DNA from: Zygaena filipendulae | Lineage: Eukaryota > Arthropoda > Insecta > Lepidoptera > Zygaenidae | Direction: 5' to 3' | Length of the DNA: 64,000 bases | NCBI GenBank assembly: GCA_907165275.2 | Contig: OU015662.1 | Location: 4,099,501-4,163,500, forward strand | Shown here: piece after piece, positions 1-13,485 of the stretch | Layout of the letters: every line of letters starts with the position of its first letter | How positions within the stretch are numbered: the first letter of the stretch is position 1 | Notes under the pieces: generated by a model | Told to the model about the DNA's origin: nothing | Seen by the model: only the letters and a program-made list of their open reading frames with translations | Databases searched by the model: none | Made by a program: the position numbers and the translations under genes

Positions 1-669
1 GGCGTCATAGGGTGCGCGCCTATTGGTTAGGTAATGGCTTTTGGAACGATTACCTAATTACTGGTTGCTTATCGGTTTCTTCTTTCTCGGAAACTATAAG
101 GCGCAGAAACTTCGTTCTATCCGAGTGTTCCACGACACCCGAGCATGGTTTTTATGTTTCCGCATACAATCGCAGCGCACATACACAGACAAATTGGCAT
201 TTATATTTACTGTGTTATTTCTCGTTAGGCTTCTCTATACACTGTTAGCGTTCGTTTGAAGCGGTAACAACAATTTTACACAACACGAGTTATAAACACG
301 ATGTCAAAAAGGCTGAAACTAGGTCAAGATTGAACTGAAGATATTGTAATTTCTTTGTTTAAAATTATTATATTTACATAATTTTTATATGATATTATTA
401 GACGAAAGCTTTTTTAGTGACTTGGGGGCAACTTGGGGTTTTTTTGTGTAAAAATCTCTATAAAAGTTTTAAAAAACATGTACTTTGAAGCCATTGTCAC
501 CATTTTTTATAATTTGAACTTTGTTAACTTCTTAAAGCCCCTGTAAAGCTAGGTATTAAAATCGCGGAGGTGGTTATGATTCCCCTCAAATATAAGGAAT
601 GTAATTTTTAACATTGGTCGGCCCTTCTCCGTCAGTCCTGTGAAGAAGAATTCACCGTTCATATTAAAA
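1..669. other. No gene seen
   Basis: AT-rich intergenic sequence. Two overlapping frames in the first 260 bases have no recognisable motif. Confidence 0.5.
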
Positions 670-765
670 AGGTCTACATCCGACGGGAATCGAATCTGGG
701 ACATGATATGCGGAGCCGCATCGTGAAAACTTGCGCCCATTTGATCATCAAACCTGTAAACTATT
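670..765 (-). repeat. SINE-like head with B-box
   Basis: The minus strand reads CCCAGATTCGATTCCCGTCGG, a good Pol III B-box, within a sequence resembling common lepidopteran SINEs. The A-box is not clear. The small minus-strand ORF across it is probably chance. Confidence 0.4.
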
Positions 766-3443
766 AAGGCAATTTTTGGCATTTTATAACCACGTGTCTA
801 AACCACAAAGTGGTCAAAATACTTGTTGCAAACCTATTTATTACCTCAAGTGAACTGAAAGAGACTCGTAAAACCATCTTAAGGTAAAGTTTCATGGTTT
901 CGTAGCTCTAATACTTACAAGTAGGTATAGATTATTCTAAACGTGGTTTTGAGGTCGAAATTAACGTTTGCTTTTATCACGCCTCAAATAGGTCGAAGTA
1001 CAAAAGGATCAAAGATAGTAGGATGATTTGCTACAGCTTGTTTAAATAACCGTTGCCAACAATAAAATAGTGATCGTTAAGACCTTTGTGAAACTTAATG
1101 GGCAAAGTGAGCTGGTTTTATATGGGTTTTATAAGTGACGCACGGCATCTTGAAAATTAGTTATGAAATATCTAAATAACGTTGTATAATGAAATTTATA
1201 ATAAGCATAGATAAAATGATTTAATTTGGTTAAACTTTTATAAATTCTATTTGGATAGTTTATACCTGCTAATATTAAAAAGGGAAAAGATTTGAATTTT
1301 TGTGTGTACCTACCTACTATGTATGTTTTTTTTGTAATGGATATCAATATCTTCTTAGCCGATTAAAAAAAAACTTATAGGAAGCCATAGTGCTCTTAAG
1401 TCACCCAGGGTACTTTTTATGACAAAATTTCTACAGAAACTTCAAAATTTGGGCGGGCAAAACCGAAGGAACCAACTAGTAAATTATGTGATTACGATCT
1501 AGCATGCTAAAATTCTTTTATTTTAATAATGAAAGTCCTTTTTAAGTTAATATGTACTTGAAAGCCAAAATGTTATTGAACGGAAATCGTCAAATCGAAA
1601 AGTAGAGGTCTACTTACTTTTTCAGTTGGTACTTCTTAGACTATGTATATAAAAAAAATCGTGCATAACAGAACGGTTATTAGTTGCCAGCACCACGAAC
1701 TGAACTCTTCCAGATGTGTTTCAAACAAATTTGACATCTGCCTTCACCTTCCGAATTTAATGATCCCCAAGGCGCAATATCACTAAACAGCGAACATGTT
1801 CCAAATTTAAAGGAGCAAATCGTTCGTGCTATATGTTTAAAACGGAAATAGAAGACACATGATCCCGCGGGAAGCCGATGAAAAAATGTGAAGGAGAAAC
1901 ACATGACCTCATTTGTCGCGAAGAGGGGATAATTTATTAGGTTTGATATATTCTCGCGTCGGCTGCCTCTTTGTCTCGTTGTGCTTTATAGTGATTTTTA
2001 TGGCACTTTTGTTGTTTATTCCAGAGGTTCTTATTATTTTATTGTTTTAGTCATTGCTATACTAAAAACCACGCAATCAGTGACGCAAAAATTCCTCAAA
2101 AAAAAAACGAAGACGCTTGTTTTCATCAAAACTATTTATAGATTTAGTCGTAGTTACCTATTTATGATCTTAAACCTTAATGTTAAATAGTAGGTAAATA
2201 GTTACCTACCTATTGCAGTTCTATTGATCAGACCTTCCAACCCAAGATTAATTACCATTAATGCAATTTACAAATATCACAATGTTTACTCAAAAGTAAA
2301 AGGTTCCCCTAAAAGCACATTTGTTACTAGTTTTTACTAAGTATAACGTTCGTGTCAAAGATGAAACATATACGAGTGGCGCTACTTGCTCTCACACTCA
2401 TTTACCGTTCAAGACACTTGAATTTCGGCTTTATTGTATTCCTTAGAAGAGTCATTTGGTTTTTTGACGGCTTGTAGTTGATAAAATTGAGTTTTCTGTA
2501 TGGGTTTGCCAGATGCGCAAACGCGCTTCCAGCGACGACTAATGACACTTTAGCGACGACGTAAACAATCGACGGTCGACTGTCAAAATCATCACCAGAA
2601 AAAAGTGTCAGAGACAGGAACAAGTTTTACAGTTTAACTAAATCATAAATGAAAGGGATTTTTTAATCAGTTACTCTATAAACTCCAAATTTTAATAATT
2701 TAAATCAGTATTGAAAATAAATTTTTGTTTGTTTGTTTTTTTAATGAGGTTCTTTTTTTTTCATAAGTAATAAGAATACTTTCTGCTCTAAAATAAACCG
2801 ATTTAAATATAGACGATTGGAAAATATTAATTACAATTACAAGGGCATAAGTTAAAGCATTCCACAGCGAGCCATTTCGCCAAAGCTTGACTAACAATGG
2901 AAGCCTGTAATTCGATAGGAGACTGTTAAATGTTTACAAACGTTTTATGTTTAGCAAAATCAAACACGAAACGAGTGGCGCTCCACAAAAATACGAGCCG
3001 AGCGAGGGCGGAGGCAGTAGCGAAATTCAGTGTAAACAATAGTACAAAGTCGGGCCAAGATTGAGTATACGAGAATTTGTTTTAAGTCACTTGAGGCACT
3101 TGTAAATATTTGATAAGCTTTCCGGAGGCCTTAACTTGAACAGCTTTCTACCTGTTTTTGTGATGTTAACGTCCCAATAATGTTTGTTGAATTTATTTTT
3201 TTTTTTTCTTTAGAATCATTAATACCTTAATATTTAAAATACAATGATTGAACACCGTTTTACAAATTTTGTTTGATTTTATTATGACCAATTACAGTTA
3301 AATCCTGTTTCCGAAACGTTTTGGTCTTTTTACCTATTACAAAATTCCCAAGACTATTAAAACACCCTCAAATTTATCTGTTTTTGAAACGATCACTGTC
3401 ACAGAATCCATTGTTATTGGTTAGTCTCATTATACATAAATAC
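766..3443. other. No gene seen
   Basis: Intergenic sequence with short frames only. CGAGTGGCGCT occurs at 2373 and 2972, perhaps a small repeat. Confidence 0.5.
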
Positions 3444-3553
3444 CAGCTGTCTTCCGCGATTTCATCCGCGGTAATATCGGAGTTACTGCGGAAATTACGG
3501 AAAAAATACCTACTCTATGTCCTTCTTTGTACCCCTGACAGTAGTTTATGGTG
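3444..3553 (-). mobile_element. Helitron-like tail (Lep1 type), first of three
   Basis: Antisense 3' end: CAGCTGT then a CCGCG-type hairpin and a GAGTTACTGCGG segment, continuing to CCCCTGACAGT. It is truncated by the next copy. The match to a common lepidopteran Helitron-like family is from memory. Confidence 0.6.
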
Positions 3554-3730
3554 ATTAGCTGTTCCCCGCATTAATTCCGGAGTTCCCGCGGGAATCGCGG
3601 GACAAAAACTATCCTATCTTTTAAGTTGGGCCAAATTAAAATATAATGACCAAATTTCATCATGATCGATTCAGTAGTTTAGGAGTCCATCGCGGACAAA
3701 CAACGTGACGCGTAATTTATATATATTAAG
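3554..3730 (-). mobile_element. Helitron-like tail, second of three
   Basis: TTAGCTGTTCCCCGC..., GAGTTCCCGCGGGAAT, then TTTCATCATGATCGATTCAG, a typical internal block of the family. Confidence 0.6.
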
Positions 3731-3732
3731 AC

Positions 3733-3950
3733 TAGCTGTCCCGCGCGGTTTCACCCGCGATAATTTCGAAGTTCCCGCGGAATTGTTCCATACAAACTTT
3801 GCAACCCCTTTTCCCCTTAGGGGTTGAATTTTCAAAAATCCTTTCTTATCGGATGCCTACGTAAGAATACACCCTCCAAGTTTCAGGTCTCTACGATCAG
3901 CGGTTTAGGCTGTGCGTTGATCCATCAGTCATTCAGGACAAAGCACTTTA
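3733..3950 (-). mobile_element. Helitron-like element, third of three, other subfamily
   Basis: CTAGCTGTCCCGCGCGG, GAAGTTCCCGCGG, CCCCTTAGGGGTTG, and GGCTGTGCGTTGAT. This is the other frequent subfamily of these elements in Lepidoptera. Confidence 0.65.
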
Positions 3951-5164
3951 TATGTATAGAAGATATATACTTAGATATCATAATGAGCCATATTTAATTA
4001 TTTTCTGTTTCCTAAATAATATCTATAGTATTCACATTCGATTCGCGTACTTTAGAATTAAGTAATATGCCTAGAACCAAGAGTAAACCACAAACCGTTA
4101 TCAAGCGTATATAAGTAAATACAGAGAGAATAGAATACGTTTTCGCTAATGGCGCGGAAGTGGCGTCTACATTCTACGTTCAAATATTAAGTACATGAGA
4201 ATTGCTCAACATTATTTTCACTGAAATTTTATAGATTGCTAGCAATAAGATGTATTGAATCGTAGGCTGCAAAGATAATATAATCACTACAGTAGGCTGT
4301 GTTTAAGTAATATAAACAAAGAAGTCAAAAAATAAAGCTAAGAATTCAATAAATAGAAATCTTGAGATGAAATGGAAGATTCTAGGGAAAATATTTAGTG
4401 ATGGCTAACTGATATCTTTTATTAGCTTAATTTTTTAAGTGAAAGATAAAATAATAATCAATTCGATGATATAGAAATTTTTACACAATTCGTATTATAA
4501 TGATAGATTCAATAAAAGTGATTCCAAGTCTCAACGATATAAACATTATTGTGACTCAATTCCCAAAGTCAGACTTACATGTGTTATCAATCAGAGGATA
4601 CAGTCGGCGTTTTTGAACGCAACACTCTATGTGGAACTAACAGAGTCGTAAAATCGTTGATGAGCACTGATTAGAACCACGTTTGGGAAATCATACGCGC
4701 TGCAGTCGTCAAGTTTGCTTTTAATTAGAGGATACGTTATATAATTACCAAAGGAAATTAAAGCAAACAACCATGACTCACGATAACGTCCTAATATTTG
4801 ACTGTTACCGTATTTATTCTGTAAGCGACACATCATGTTGATTTTTATTGTATAACGCTTAAAAGTATGGCGATTTTGGAATGGTTTCAAAATTCAAAGC
4901 GAGACGTAAGAAATATAGGTAGGAGGTAAACAAGATTTTTTTGTCATACATTAGGATTTCTTTTTTCGTACAAGTACTTATCGGATCACGATTGACAAAT
5001 TCGGATATTTAGTTCGATCAACTCGTACGATTACTCGTATGATTTAAAAATATCTTTCTACTAAACTATTTCAGGAAAAAGTGAAAGCAAAAATTTTAAT
5101 TAATTATCTTTTGTCAATATACCTGTAGTTTGAAAGTTTGATACTCTTTTGGCTTGATACTCCC
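3951..5164. other. No gene seen
   Basis: AT-rich. The 87-codon minus-strand frame at 4627-4890 has no recognisable domain. Confidence 0.5.
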
Positions 5165-5565
5165 TTTTTAGGGTTCCGTACACAAAGGGTAAAGCGGTTC
5201 TCTAGGTATACTATCAGATTTCAATGTCCGTCCGTCCGTCCGTCCATCTGTACGTCTGTCACCAGGCTTGTTCCTTATGAACCGTGATAGCTACACAGTT
5301 GAAATTTTCACAGATGATATATTTCTGTTTTAAGAGGTCTCCCATGTAACAAACGTAATTTTATTGCGGCAACAGGTAGACGCTTAAAATAAGTATTCAC
5401 AGAATATTTAGTTATAAATATTGACTTTAAAAATAAATATTAAAATTAAAATAAAACAAATATTTAAGGGGGGCTCCCATACAACAGACTTGATTTTTTT
5501 TTGCCGTTTTTACAGATACGAAACCCTTCGTGCGCGAGTCCTACTCGCACTTGGCCGGTTTTTAA
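5165..5565. repeat. Dispersed lepidopteran repeat with (GTCC)n
   Basis: It starts TTTTTAGGGTTCCGTAC, contains a GTCC tetranucleotide run at 5226-5245, and ends GCACTTGGCCGGTTTTT. This start/end combination is familiar from many lepidopteran intergenic repeats; class not determined. Confidence 0.5.
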
Positions 5566-8500
5566 TGCAATGATTTTGAGGTCAGCACTAAAAACACTCT
5601 GCAGGGAAGTCTATTAATTTACTGATTATTATGCATTTATTTCCCGCAGTCAATGTTAGGCCTGTGAAATATACATTCGTCAGTACCTACTACTATTTTC
5701 AGTTACATAGCAACACTAAGTATATTTTTTCTTCAGCGATAAAAAATAAAATAGCAGAAGAACAAAAACCGCAAAAGCGGAAATTTTTGGATGCTCCCTG
5801 TTCTCCGCGACGTAGAATCCATGAGTCCAAATACTTTTTCTTTTGGGAGTTACTTCTCTTTTCCCGTTTTAGTTCTTCTATCAACTATCTTCGTCTGCGA
5901 CTATTTCGCATAATATCCGTCGTGTATTTTTTCGATGTTAACTGTGAATGACTATGATGAAAATTAAGAAAATGATCCAAGTAAACTATGTTAATCTTAA
6001 TACACTCGCAAGCTCCATTACTCGTACGAGTCTGCTCGGACCAAAGACTCTCTGATCGTGTCAACGCGACTTTAGGCAAGGTAATATTGTCGAGAGAAAT
6101 TCGATGTTTCGAATTTCGAATAAATACCTACCTAACCTCCATTGTGCTTTACCAACCTGTCAATTTCCCCAATTTGTGTCCGATAACATATTGTATTTAT
6201 CCGCTACAGTGGCTGTATTATTAAAGTCAAAACATCTATAGTAGGTACATAATATAGAACACGACGTTTCTTTCCGCGGTCGTGTCTCGAGGCCGCACGT
6301 AGCAATCATCATTACAAGTCCATCGACGAAAGGCAGATGTGTAACTGTTTCACTTCATCGGTTGTCCGTAAACTTAAAAGAAATAATTTTTATATTCATT
6401 ATTGTCCATAACAAAAATGGGAAAAGTCATCTAATATCTAACACATAAAGTTCATAATTGAATGGACGCTTGTCTTTGATGAAAACAAGACAGAATGCGA
6501 CGAAAGGGTTGAGTATCATTGGCTATCATTCTCCACGTCATCGAGAGGATCCCTATATTTAGAATGTCGCTTAATAGCCTACAATTTTGCCGGCAATATC
6601 GACGATTGTGTAGGTGCATTCAGAGGAAAATGTTCGACGGAATGGAAAATTTGTGACGGCTATTATTCACACTGGCGTTTTGCACGATTAAATACAATAT
6701 GGCCGACGAACTGGTTTCTGTTTCATTAGTATTCGGAAAAAATTCTTTGGAAAAAACAGTACTCGTAACTTGTTTTACATCACGCAAAACATGGAGCGTA
6801 ATCTCGACTTTATTAATGAGGTCTAATTATACTCGAAGCGATTTTGAAGTGGCCAATATAATAATTTGTCAACTGCAGCGATAACGTTATATTTTAAGAA
6901 TAATTATGTCAAAGAGCGAAATGGAATCTCGCTTTTCTCAAACCTGATTTTTAGGCTTGAGTACGATTCGTTCTTTTAAAGTGATTGTAACTTTATACTT
7001 TAGCGCCGCGGTGGCATATTTTTAAATCTCTTTGTAGATATCAACCAGCCGCCCGTCACCCTGACAAAGTGTTTACAAACGAATGTGTATCGTTAAATGT
7101 ATCTTCGTTTGTTTTAATCTTATGTTACACGTCATCTGGTAGAAGTAAAAGCTTATTATACACTCGACAATTTGTAGATGTCTTTCAAATTAATATTCAA
7201 CAAACTTTGTCTGTACAGTACCTATTACCTACCGCTGTGAATCATAATCTTGACTCGTTTGGATCATGGATACATACAAGTTTTTATTGCCTATGATTAC
7301 TTTTTCGTCTAAAGCAATCGGGCCAGCGACTTATCGACAGTAATTATTTTTATTAGTTTCCCGAACTGATTGGGTCGGCGTAGTAAATAAGAAGATTACT
7401 TTGGATAGATAGACAGGATCTACTTTCTTTGGCGTACCTTTTTTCGGACAAACAATAGCAGCTTTCAGTTCTACTGCGTCGTCATTACAGTATGTAAGTC
7501 GGCGGCATTTATTCCTAAAACGACAGAAAGTAGATAAGCCAATTCCTTGCAGAAAAAATTCCCTTTCGAATTTATCTGTAATCCCGTTTGTCTTTTGATT
7601 TTATTGTTTCTCGCTCACTGTTGTAATGAATTAGTTCGACTTCCTCTTTTATATTATTTGTTTAGGCCGGGGTCATTTTGTTTACTTTGTAACAACTGCA
7701 TCGAAGGGGGCCGAAGTAGGTAGGGTTAAGTGAATCAATGCGGTGGGCGGTTTATAAGGGGATTTCTAGATTTATCGGGCTTTGTTTTATTTCTTTCTTT
7801 TCCATTGTCTTTATAGGTACGAGTATTTATATATAATCTACCTCTATAAATTCACTTTACAAACGCTTTTGGATCTGTGGCAAGAATTCTCTCTATTTCG
7901 TTTTACGAGAAACAGTATTAGCTTTGAAGTAATAAAAAGTGAATTTTTCAGGACAGAAAAGCAATGTTGTCATTCCACACGCTGTTTGCGGGTATTTGAT
8001 GGCTAACGAGACGATCTCCGGAAGCTATAATACTTTGTTACATTGTAAAATGAGGTTGTTATTTTTTCCACATAAATTATTAAGACGTTGTAATTAGGAT
8101 GTCGGGGCTTTCAGCTGAAATATGAAAAATAGTTTCGCTTGACTTGTTAATTTTTAAAATTCACGATATTTTCCAGAAACCAAATTCAAGTTGCACAATG
8201 ATACGATGAGTTAAAATATTTCCGAACGACATTTTTCGTCACAAAAAACGATATTTGTGGCAATGACTAACTTTTATAAATAGGACAGAGTTCTGTGGTT
8301 TTTAACGCTTTTTTTTTACAGAGTTTGAGTATAAGTAGGACTATAGGTTTTATTATGAAATCACTAAATAAAAGATGTATTTGACGTTGCCTATAGTGTT
8401 GTAAAAGGTCTTTTTACGAGAACTATCTAGAAAAAGAGTGATAATTAGCAAAGTTCTATAAAGTTATTATCATTTAAAGAGACATTCGTTTTATTCAGTC

Positions 8501-9527
8501 GCCATCGTGCTCGTGGTTAAAAGACAGAACGGTAGAGATCGCGCTTCAACTTGTATAGAATTAATTCACTTAAAGCTATTTTGTACTCGATGCGGTCTAG
8601 TAAAGCAGATTTCAGCTTTTGTCTGCGTCGCACGAACGTTCAGATTTAATTTTAAGAAGATTTCTGTCCACTCGAGCATTATTAGGGAATGCTTCATGCT
8701 CTCTGCCATTGTTGGAAATGGTTTTCGAATAGCGTTCTGTATATCTGTTATCTGTTTACCTAATACGCAAAATAAGTTATTACGTGTCTCAGAATCTATT
8801 GTCTTTTCAAAGACAAGTCAGAAAACAGACAAAGGTATCCTATTTGATGCCGCTATGATGACACATGACAGAGGGTCAGTCTATCACAGTTTGTTACAGT
8901 CGAGTAGATAACTCACAAGTCACAAGCGAAGGGTTGTTGTCGGGTCAATGTGGTAACGATGGCAGACTTGTTTTACTTTGGCAGCTGGTTACGAACAAAA
9001 TACACCTCGTTTCTCTTTGTATTGTATAAGAATCATTTAAAAGTTTTGAATTGAGAAGCAAAATCACCTATCAGTCTGTTGTATTACAGTATACCTAATC
9101 AGTACAATAATTATATTTGGATTAATGCGAGGTGTATGTAAGTACTTGGTAACACTTTGTAACAAGGTGGTGGACATACTGCTTGTTATAATACTCTGTG
9201 CTGTTCTCTTTTTTTTTAATTTGTTTTATGTATTTTGTTTTTAATATAGTTTTTTCAATTCACATAGTTTGTATTTCTTAAGTTTGTTCTAATATCCCTC
9301 GATATTAGAATTTTTAAACAGCAACACCGACGTAAATTTTGTGACTATCGTCCTACAACTCCAAGAGCTAGCCATAATTACCTTTATATCTATAACCACA
9401 TTATGTTTCAAAGTAGTTATAGGGTAACATATTTCATGTTTTAGAATGTGTAGTTGCGTGTACTAACGCATGTAGGTAATTATCACATGATTTGCTTAGT
9501 TTTTTTCTAATAGAAGTTTGTTACTTA
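5566..9527. other. No gene recognised
   Basis: Frames of 106 codons (5631-5951) and 134 codons (8507-8911) show no domain, signal or conserved motif and have ordinary intergenic composition. A frame at 6699 starts in good context (ATATGGCC) but is short and unrecognised. Confidence 0.5.
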
Positions 9528-9703
9528 CGGCCGCACTCAGAAACGTTCATCAAATTTATGTTAACTGGAATTTTACTAATTTAACTTAATTAGTGAAATG
9601 ACAATTAATATTAATTTAATCAACATCTCTGAGTTCGGCAGTTATGTTTTTAAAATCTTTACTTAAAATTAAGTAATCATTAAAACGAGTCTGAGTGCAG
9701 AGG
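9528..9703. mobile_element. PIF/Harbinger-like palindromic MITE, copy A
   Basis: 176 bp with inverted ends CGGCCGCACTCAG / CTGAGTGCAGAGG and target duplication TTA on both sides (9525-9527, 9704-9706). It is a shorter, diverged member of the family seen at 27145, 29554 and 30969. It has no coding capacity. Confidence 0.75.
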
Positions 9704-9706
9704 TTA

Positions 9707-11953
9707 GTGAAATAAACCTGTGTGTTGTAAAGTATTAATATAATAAATAATATTTTAAAGTTTTAAAATTCCATCTCGTTCATAACTATTGCTTTAAAAG
9801 TTGATGTTTGTTTGACGATTCAAAACCGTATTCGATTTTCTAGGTAACTCAATAATATTATTGGGAAAATTTTCTTTAGTTCTTCATGATGAATGATAAT
9901 TGACCTCACATAAATTTTGAGAGTTCACTTTTAGATTTGTCTGTCTGTGCTTTGTCATCTGTGATAATTAGGAGGTGGTAGTGTCGGCCGGGGCTAAATT
10001 TCTCTTTGTGCCCCGACAATTGTGTCATGTTTAATTTCATGGTGTCTACCGCGTCTTCGCCAATTAACTCTATACTTTCTGGAAACTTTTATTTATATAG
10101 AGTTGTATAGAAACTCAAAATATTTATAAAAGGACTCTAACGAATGCTTCATCCAATGATAAAAGACTGAGTTGCTTGCTACTTGATTTAACAGTGTCGG
10201 CTTGGCATGGTAAATAGCTAAATTACTCCGCAACTCTCATTGGTTGTTTAGTGTTTGAACATGTGCTGACGTCCGTCACTATTGCACTCACACAATTTTG
10301 CGTGGACCGATTGCGTCGAAAAATCTTAATGCTAGAATTTATTTTACTAATTTAGGTATTTATGGAATCTTTTTAGAAATCTAGTCTTGTCTTAGTACCG
10401 CAAGCTTTCACATATTATGTATTAGGATATTTGTTTACCTACAGCTGCATAATATTATATTTTAATGATGGGCAGTGGCCCGGGCACTTTAGACTACAAG
10501 AAAATACAATATTTCTTTTACACACTCTTGCTGATTTTCATATGAATATTAGTAGATGTTAAGAAAAAATACAAAATATTTCTCCATCTACGCGCTTATT
10601 CAATTTATTGGGTGATATCAACTCTCTAAAGATATTTCCGTTTCAAATAAAGGCACTGAATAATTTGTGGGAAATGGAAGTAGGCACTTTTTGAACGTAC
10701 TATGTAAAAAATATAGGAAACCTTTATAACAATTCTGTGTTCTTTGTCACGATGTGATACTTTTGTGTGAAATATGGCCTTGATTTTTTTTTAAACACCT
10801 TTATATTATATAGTAGGTGCTCACTGCTCAGTGCTCACATACTTATAGAATACTACTAATTGCCTGAAGATCTGTGATGGTCTGAGAACCCATGTTGTAA
10901 AATAGACTGTATGATATAGTTTACGTTTTATAGTTACGAACAGACACCAAAAAAAAAATAATGGTTAAAAAAATGTATCACCTGTTTCGGAATTTTATTG
11001 GACATATGATAATTTATAATTAATAAATAATTAACACCATCCGCTACACATTAAGTCTTTCTGCACCGGAAATCGAATCCAGGACTAAGTGCGAAATGCT
11101 ATGAGTATGTCAAACAAGGCATCGTTGTACAGTCACCAAAAACAAAAACAACAAAACAACAAAAATTTTGAAATAAGCAATATTATTCCCACATGTTGTT
11201 TCAATTTAAAAGTAGTAAAAAATTACATCAGATCGATTTCTCTAGTTGTCTAGTGACTAAAAAATCGATCGGTTCTCTTGAAGTATCAATATAGCGATAC
11301 AATACCGCGGCAGCGCCACAAAAGAGACTCGGGGTCGTGACGAAACAATAATTATATTTAATAATTATCTTATCAAAGACGTCGAATTTGTTTGGGTTGA
11401 TTCAATATAAGCATTAATTTGGTTAGTCGTCAGCTGTCTGATTGATCAAAGGGAGCAATTTATATTGTCTATCAATGTTCACGGCAATTTTTGAATTATT
11501 TTCAAATTAGAATTTCTTATTACGCTCATTAAGGCTTAATTCTTAATCTGCGGACAATAATGTGATGAAAGTTAAGAAATTGAAGCTAATATAGTATGAT
11601 TGTTATTGTACTAATTTTCTTGTGATTACTTAAAAATATTGTACTAGCAGTTGTTGTACCGGTTTTACTTGTACTAAAAGGCGAAAGCGAAAGGGAATCT
11701 ATTCCAGAAACTTTCCCAGCGGAACAAAACAAAGTTATTTTGTAAGTGTATACTTTTTTTTGGTGCGGCTGGCTGGATATTTAGACAAAATTCTAGATGA
11801 TTTGATTTCGATATAGGTCCTAGATGATTGATTTACATAAGAAGTGTCATGGATGTATAAACTTTAATAACTATGAGTTATGATAGGTATAGGTACTAGC
11901 TGTTTCCCGCAGTTGTACCCGCGTTCAGAGTCTCCGCGAGAATTCCGGACTAA
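9707..11953. other. No gene seen
   Basis: Intergenic, apart from the SINE-like head at 11058. Confidence 0.5.
11058..11140 (-). repeat. SINE-like head with B-box
   Basis: The minus strand reads CCTGGATTCGATTTCCGG, about 45 bases downstream of a possible A-box. Diverged. Confidence 0.35.
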
Positions 11954-12151
11954 TCCTACTAATATTATAAATGTCAAAGTGTGGATGTTTGGATGTTTGT
12001 TACTCAATCACGCAAAAACAGCTAAACGGATTTGGATGATATTTGGCATGCACGTTGTCAGGGGTACAGAGAAGGACATAGAGTACTTTTTATCCCGGAA
12101 TTCCCGCGGGAACTCCGAAATTACCGCGGGTGAAACCGCGGGTTATATCTA
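11954..12151 (+). mobile_element. Helitron-like element (Lep1 type)
   Basis: Nearly full length: it starts TCCTACTAATATTATAAATG, passes TTTGGCATGCACGTTGTCAG and CTTTTTATCCCGGAATTCCC, and ends with a CCGCGGGTGAAACCGCGGG hairpin and CTAGT. TC at the start and CTAG after a hairpin at the end fit Helitron ends. Confidence 0.75.
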
Positions 12152-13084
12152 GTAAGTAATTAATTTGCAAAAAAACTCTACCCCTGAAGACGTGTAGGTA
12201 GGTATCTATTCAGAATTTCATGATGATCGGTTCGCGGTTGCGTAGTTAAGACGTTAGAGCGTAAGTAAAAAAACAAATTCACGTCGCCTTTATACCATAA
12301 TATTTGTTGGGATAACCACGAATCACGAAAATGCGCTTCTACAATTTATTTTCAGAAACCAAGTCAGTAGGTTTACATATTATTTGCTACTGGGTTGCAA
12401 GCAATGAAAGCAGTAATTATGGAAACGGCTTTTTATAGTTTTTTTATAAATAGAAATAGAAAACTTATCTATTGTAATCGCATTTTAAACGACGTTTTTT
12501 TAGTGAGCGTTTGTGACGACGTTATGATCATGTTATGGCAGATTTTAAGTTAGCGCTCAGACTTATAAGCGGAAACCGGAAAACTGATATCTCTTATGTT
12601 TCTAACAAGTTTTCATCATCCAAAGCATTCATTTATACTTTAGTGGCGCGTAAAGAAGTTTCACCTCAAAATTATACAGACGAAGAATGTTCGATGCTGA
12701 ATGACGAATAATGTTCAGTAATTCGATTCCCGTCGCAAATGTTTTTTTCATATACCAAAAAATATGTACTTACGGAAGTCAGATGTTTGTGCCGTGCCTG
12801 ACGCGAGAAAAATCAACTGTAAAAGCCATTCACCCGCGAAAACCCACGTTCCTATCTAAAGCTTTCCCTTTTTAAATATTCCTGTATGGAAGTCCATATA
12901 AAAAAATTAAATTAGCATCCACTGTTGAGCCTTCAACCGCCTAAGAAACCAGTTCCGCGTAGCCAGTTTCCTAGAATTAATATATTTTCTTTTACCTACG
13001 TACGAAAACGAATCACAATTTCTCCCGTTTGCTAGAAAGAATAAAATTTGATAGTATTTTATTAACTGCATTTGAGTATTTATT
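12152..13084. other. No gene seen
   Basis: Intergenic. A lone B-box-like ATTCGATTCCCGTCG at 12720 may be a decayed SINE. Confidence 0.45.
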
Positions 13085-13200
13085 TATTTAAACTTTATGC
13101 ACATCATGGTACAAAAGGCGGACTTAATGCCACAGTGGCATTCTCTGCCAGTCAACCTTCAGGTAGTACAGAGAGCTCACTTGGCGGTGCATTTACGATA
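13085..13200 (-). repeat. Retroposon-tail-like dispersed repeat
   Basis: The stretch around GGCGGACTTAATGCC and GGCATTCTCTGCCAGTC resembles a tail common in lepidopteran genomes, apparently a LINE 3' end in antisense. Recognition is from memory only, and the element type is uncertain. Confidence 0.35.
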
Positions 13201-13238
13201 TATATTTAGATAAAAACTCACATAGATATAGATACTCA

Positions 13239-13392
13239 CATACATACATACATACACAGACACATACATACATACATACATACATACATACATACATACA
13301 TACATACATACATACATACATACATACATACATACATACATACATACATACATACATACATACATACACATATACATACATACATATATACA
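13239..13392. repeat. (CATA)n microsatellite
   Basis: More than 30 units of CATA with few interruptions. Open frames here encoding Met-Tyr-Val-Cys repeats are artefacts. Confidence 0.95.
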
Positions 13393-13485
13393 TAAACACA
13401 CACATGCATAATTACACACATATCTACATATATACGGAGCATACACAGTAATAGAAACACATCGAGCACAAATAAACATATAATA

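Noticed and set aside
5631..5951. 106-codon frame
   Set aside because: Low-complexity Phe/Lys/Arg-rich composition expected from AT-rich DNA, with an antisense frame on the other strand over part of it.
8507..8911. 134-codon frame
   Set aside because: The longest frame outside retroelements, but it does not start at ATG, has no domain or codon-like bias visible, and no flanking splice or promoter signals were convincing.
11880..12152. 90-codon frame, and the similar one at 35882-36088
   Set aside because: Both are translations of Helitron-like elements, which explains their similarity to each other.
13239..13392. Regular tandem units that could suggest a CRISPR-like array
   Set aside because: Pure tetranucleotide repeat without spacers.
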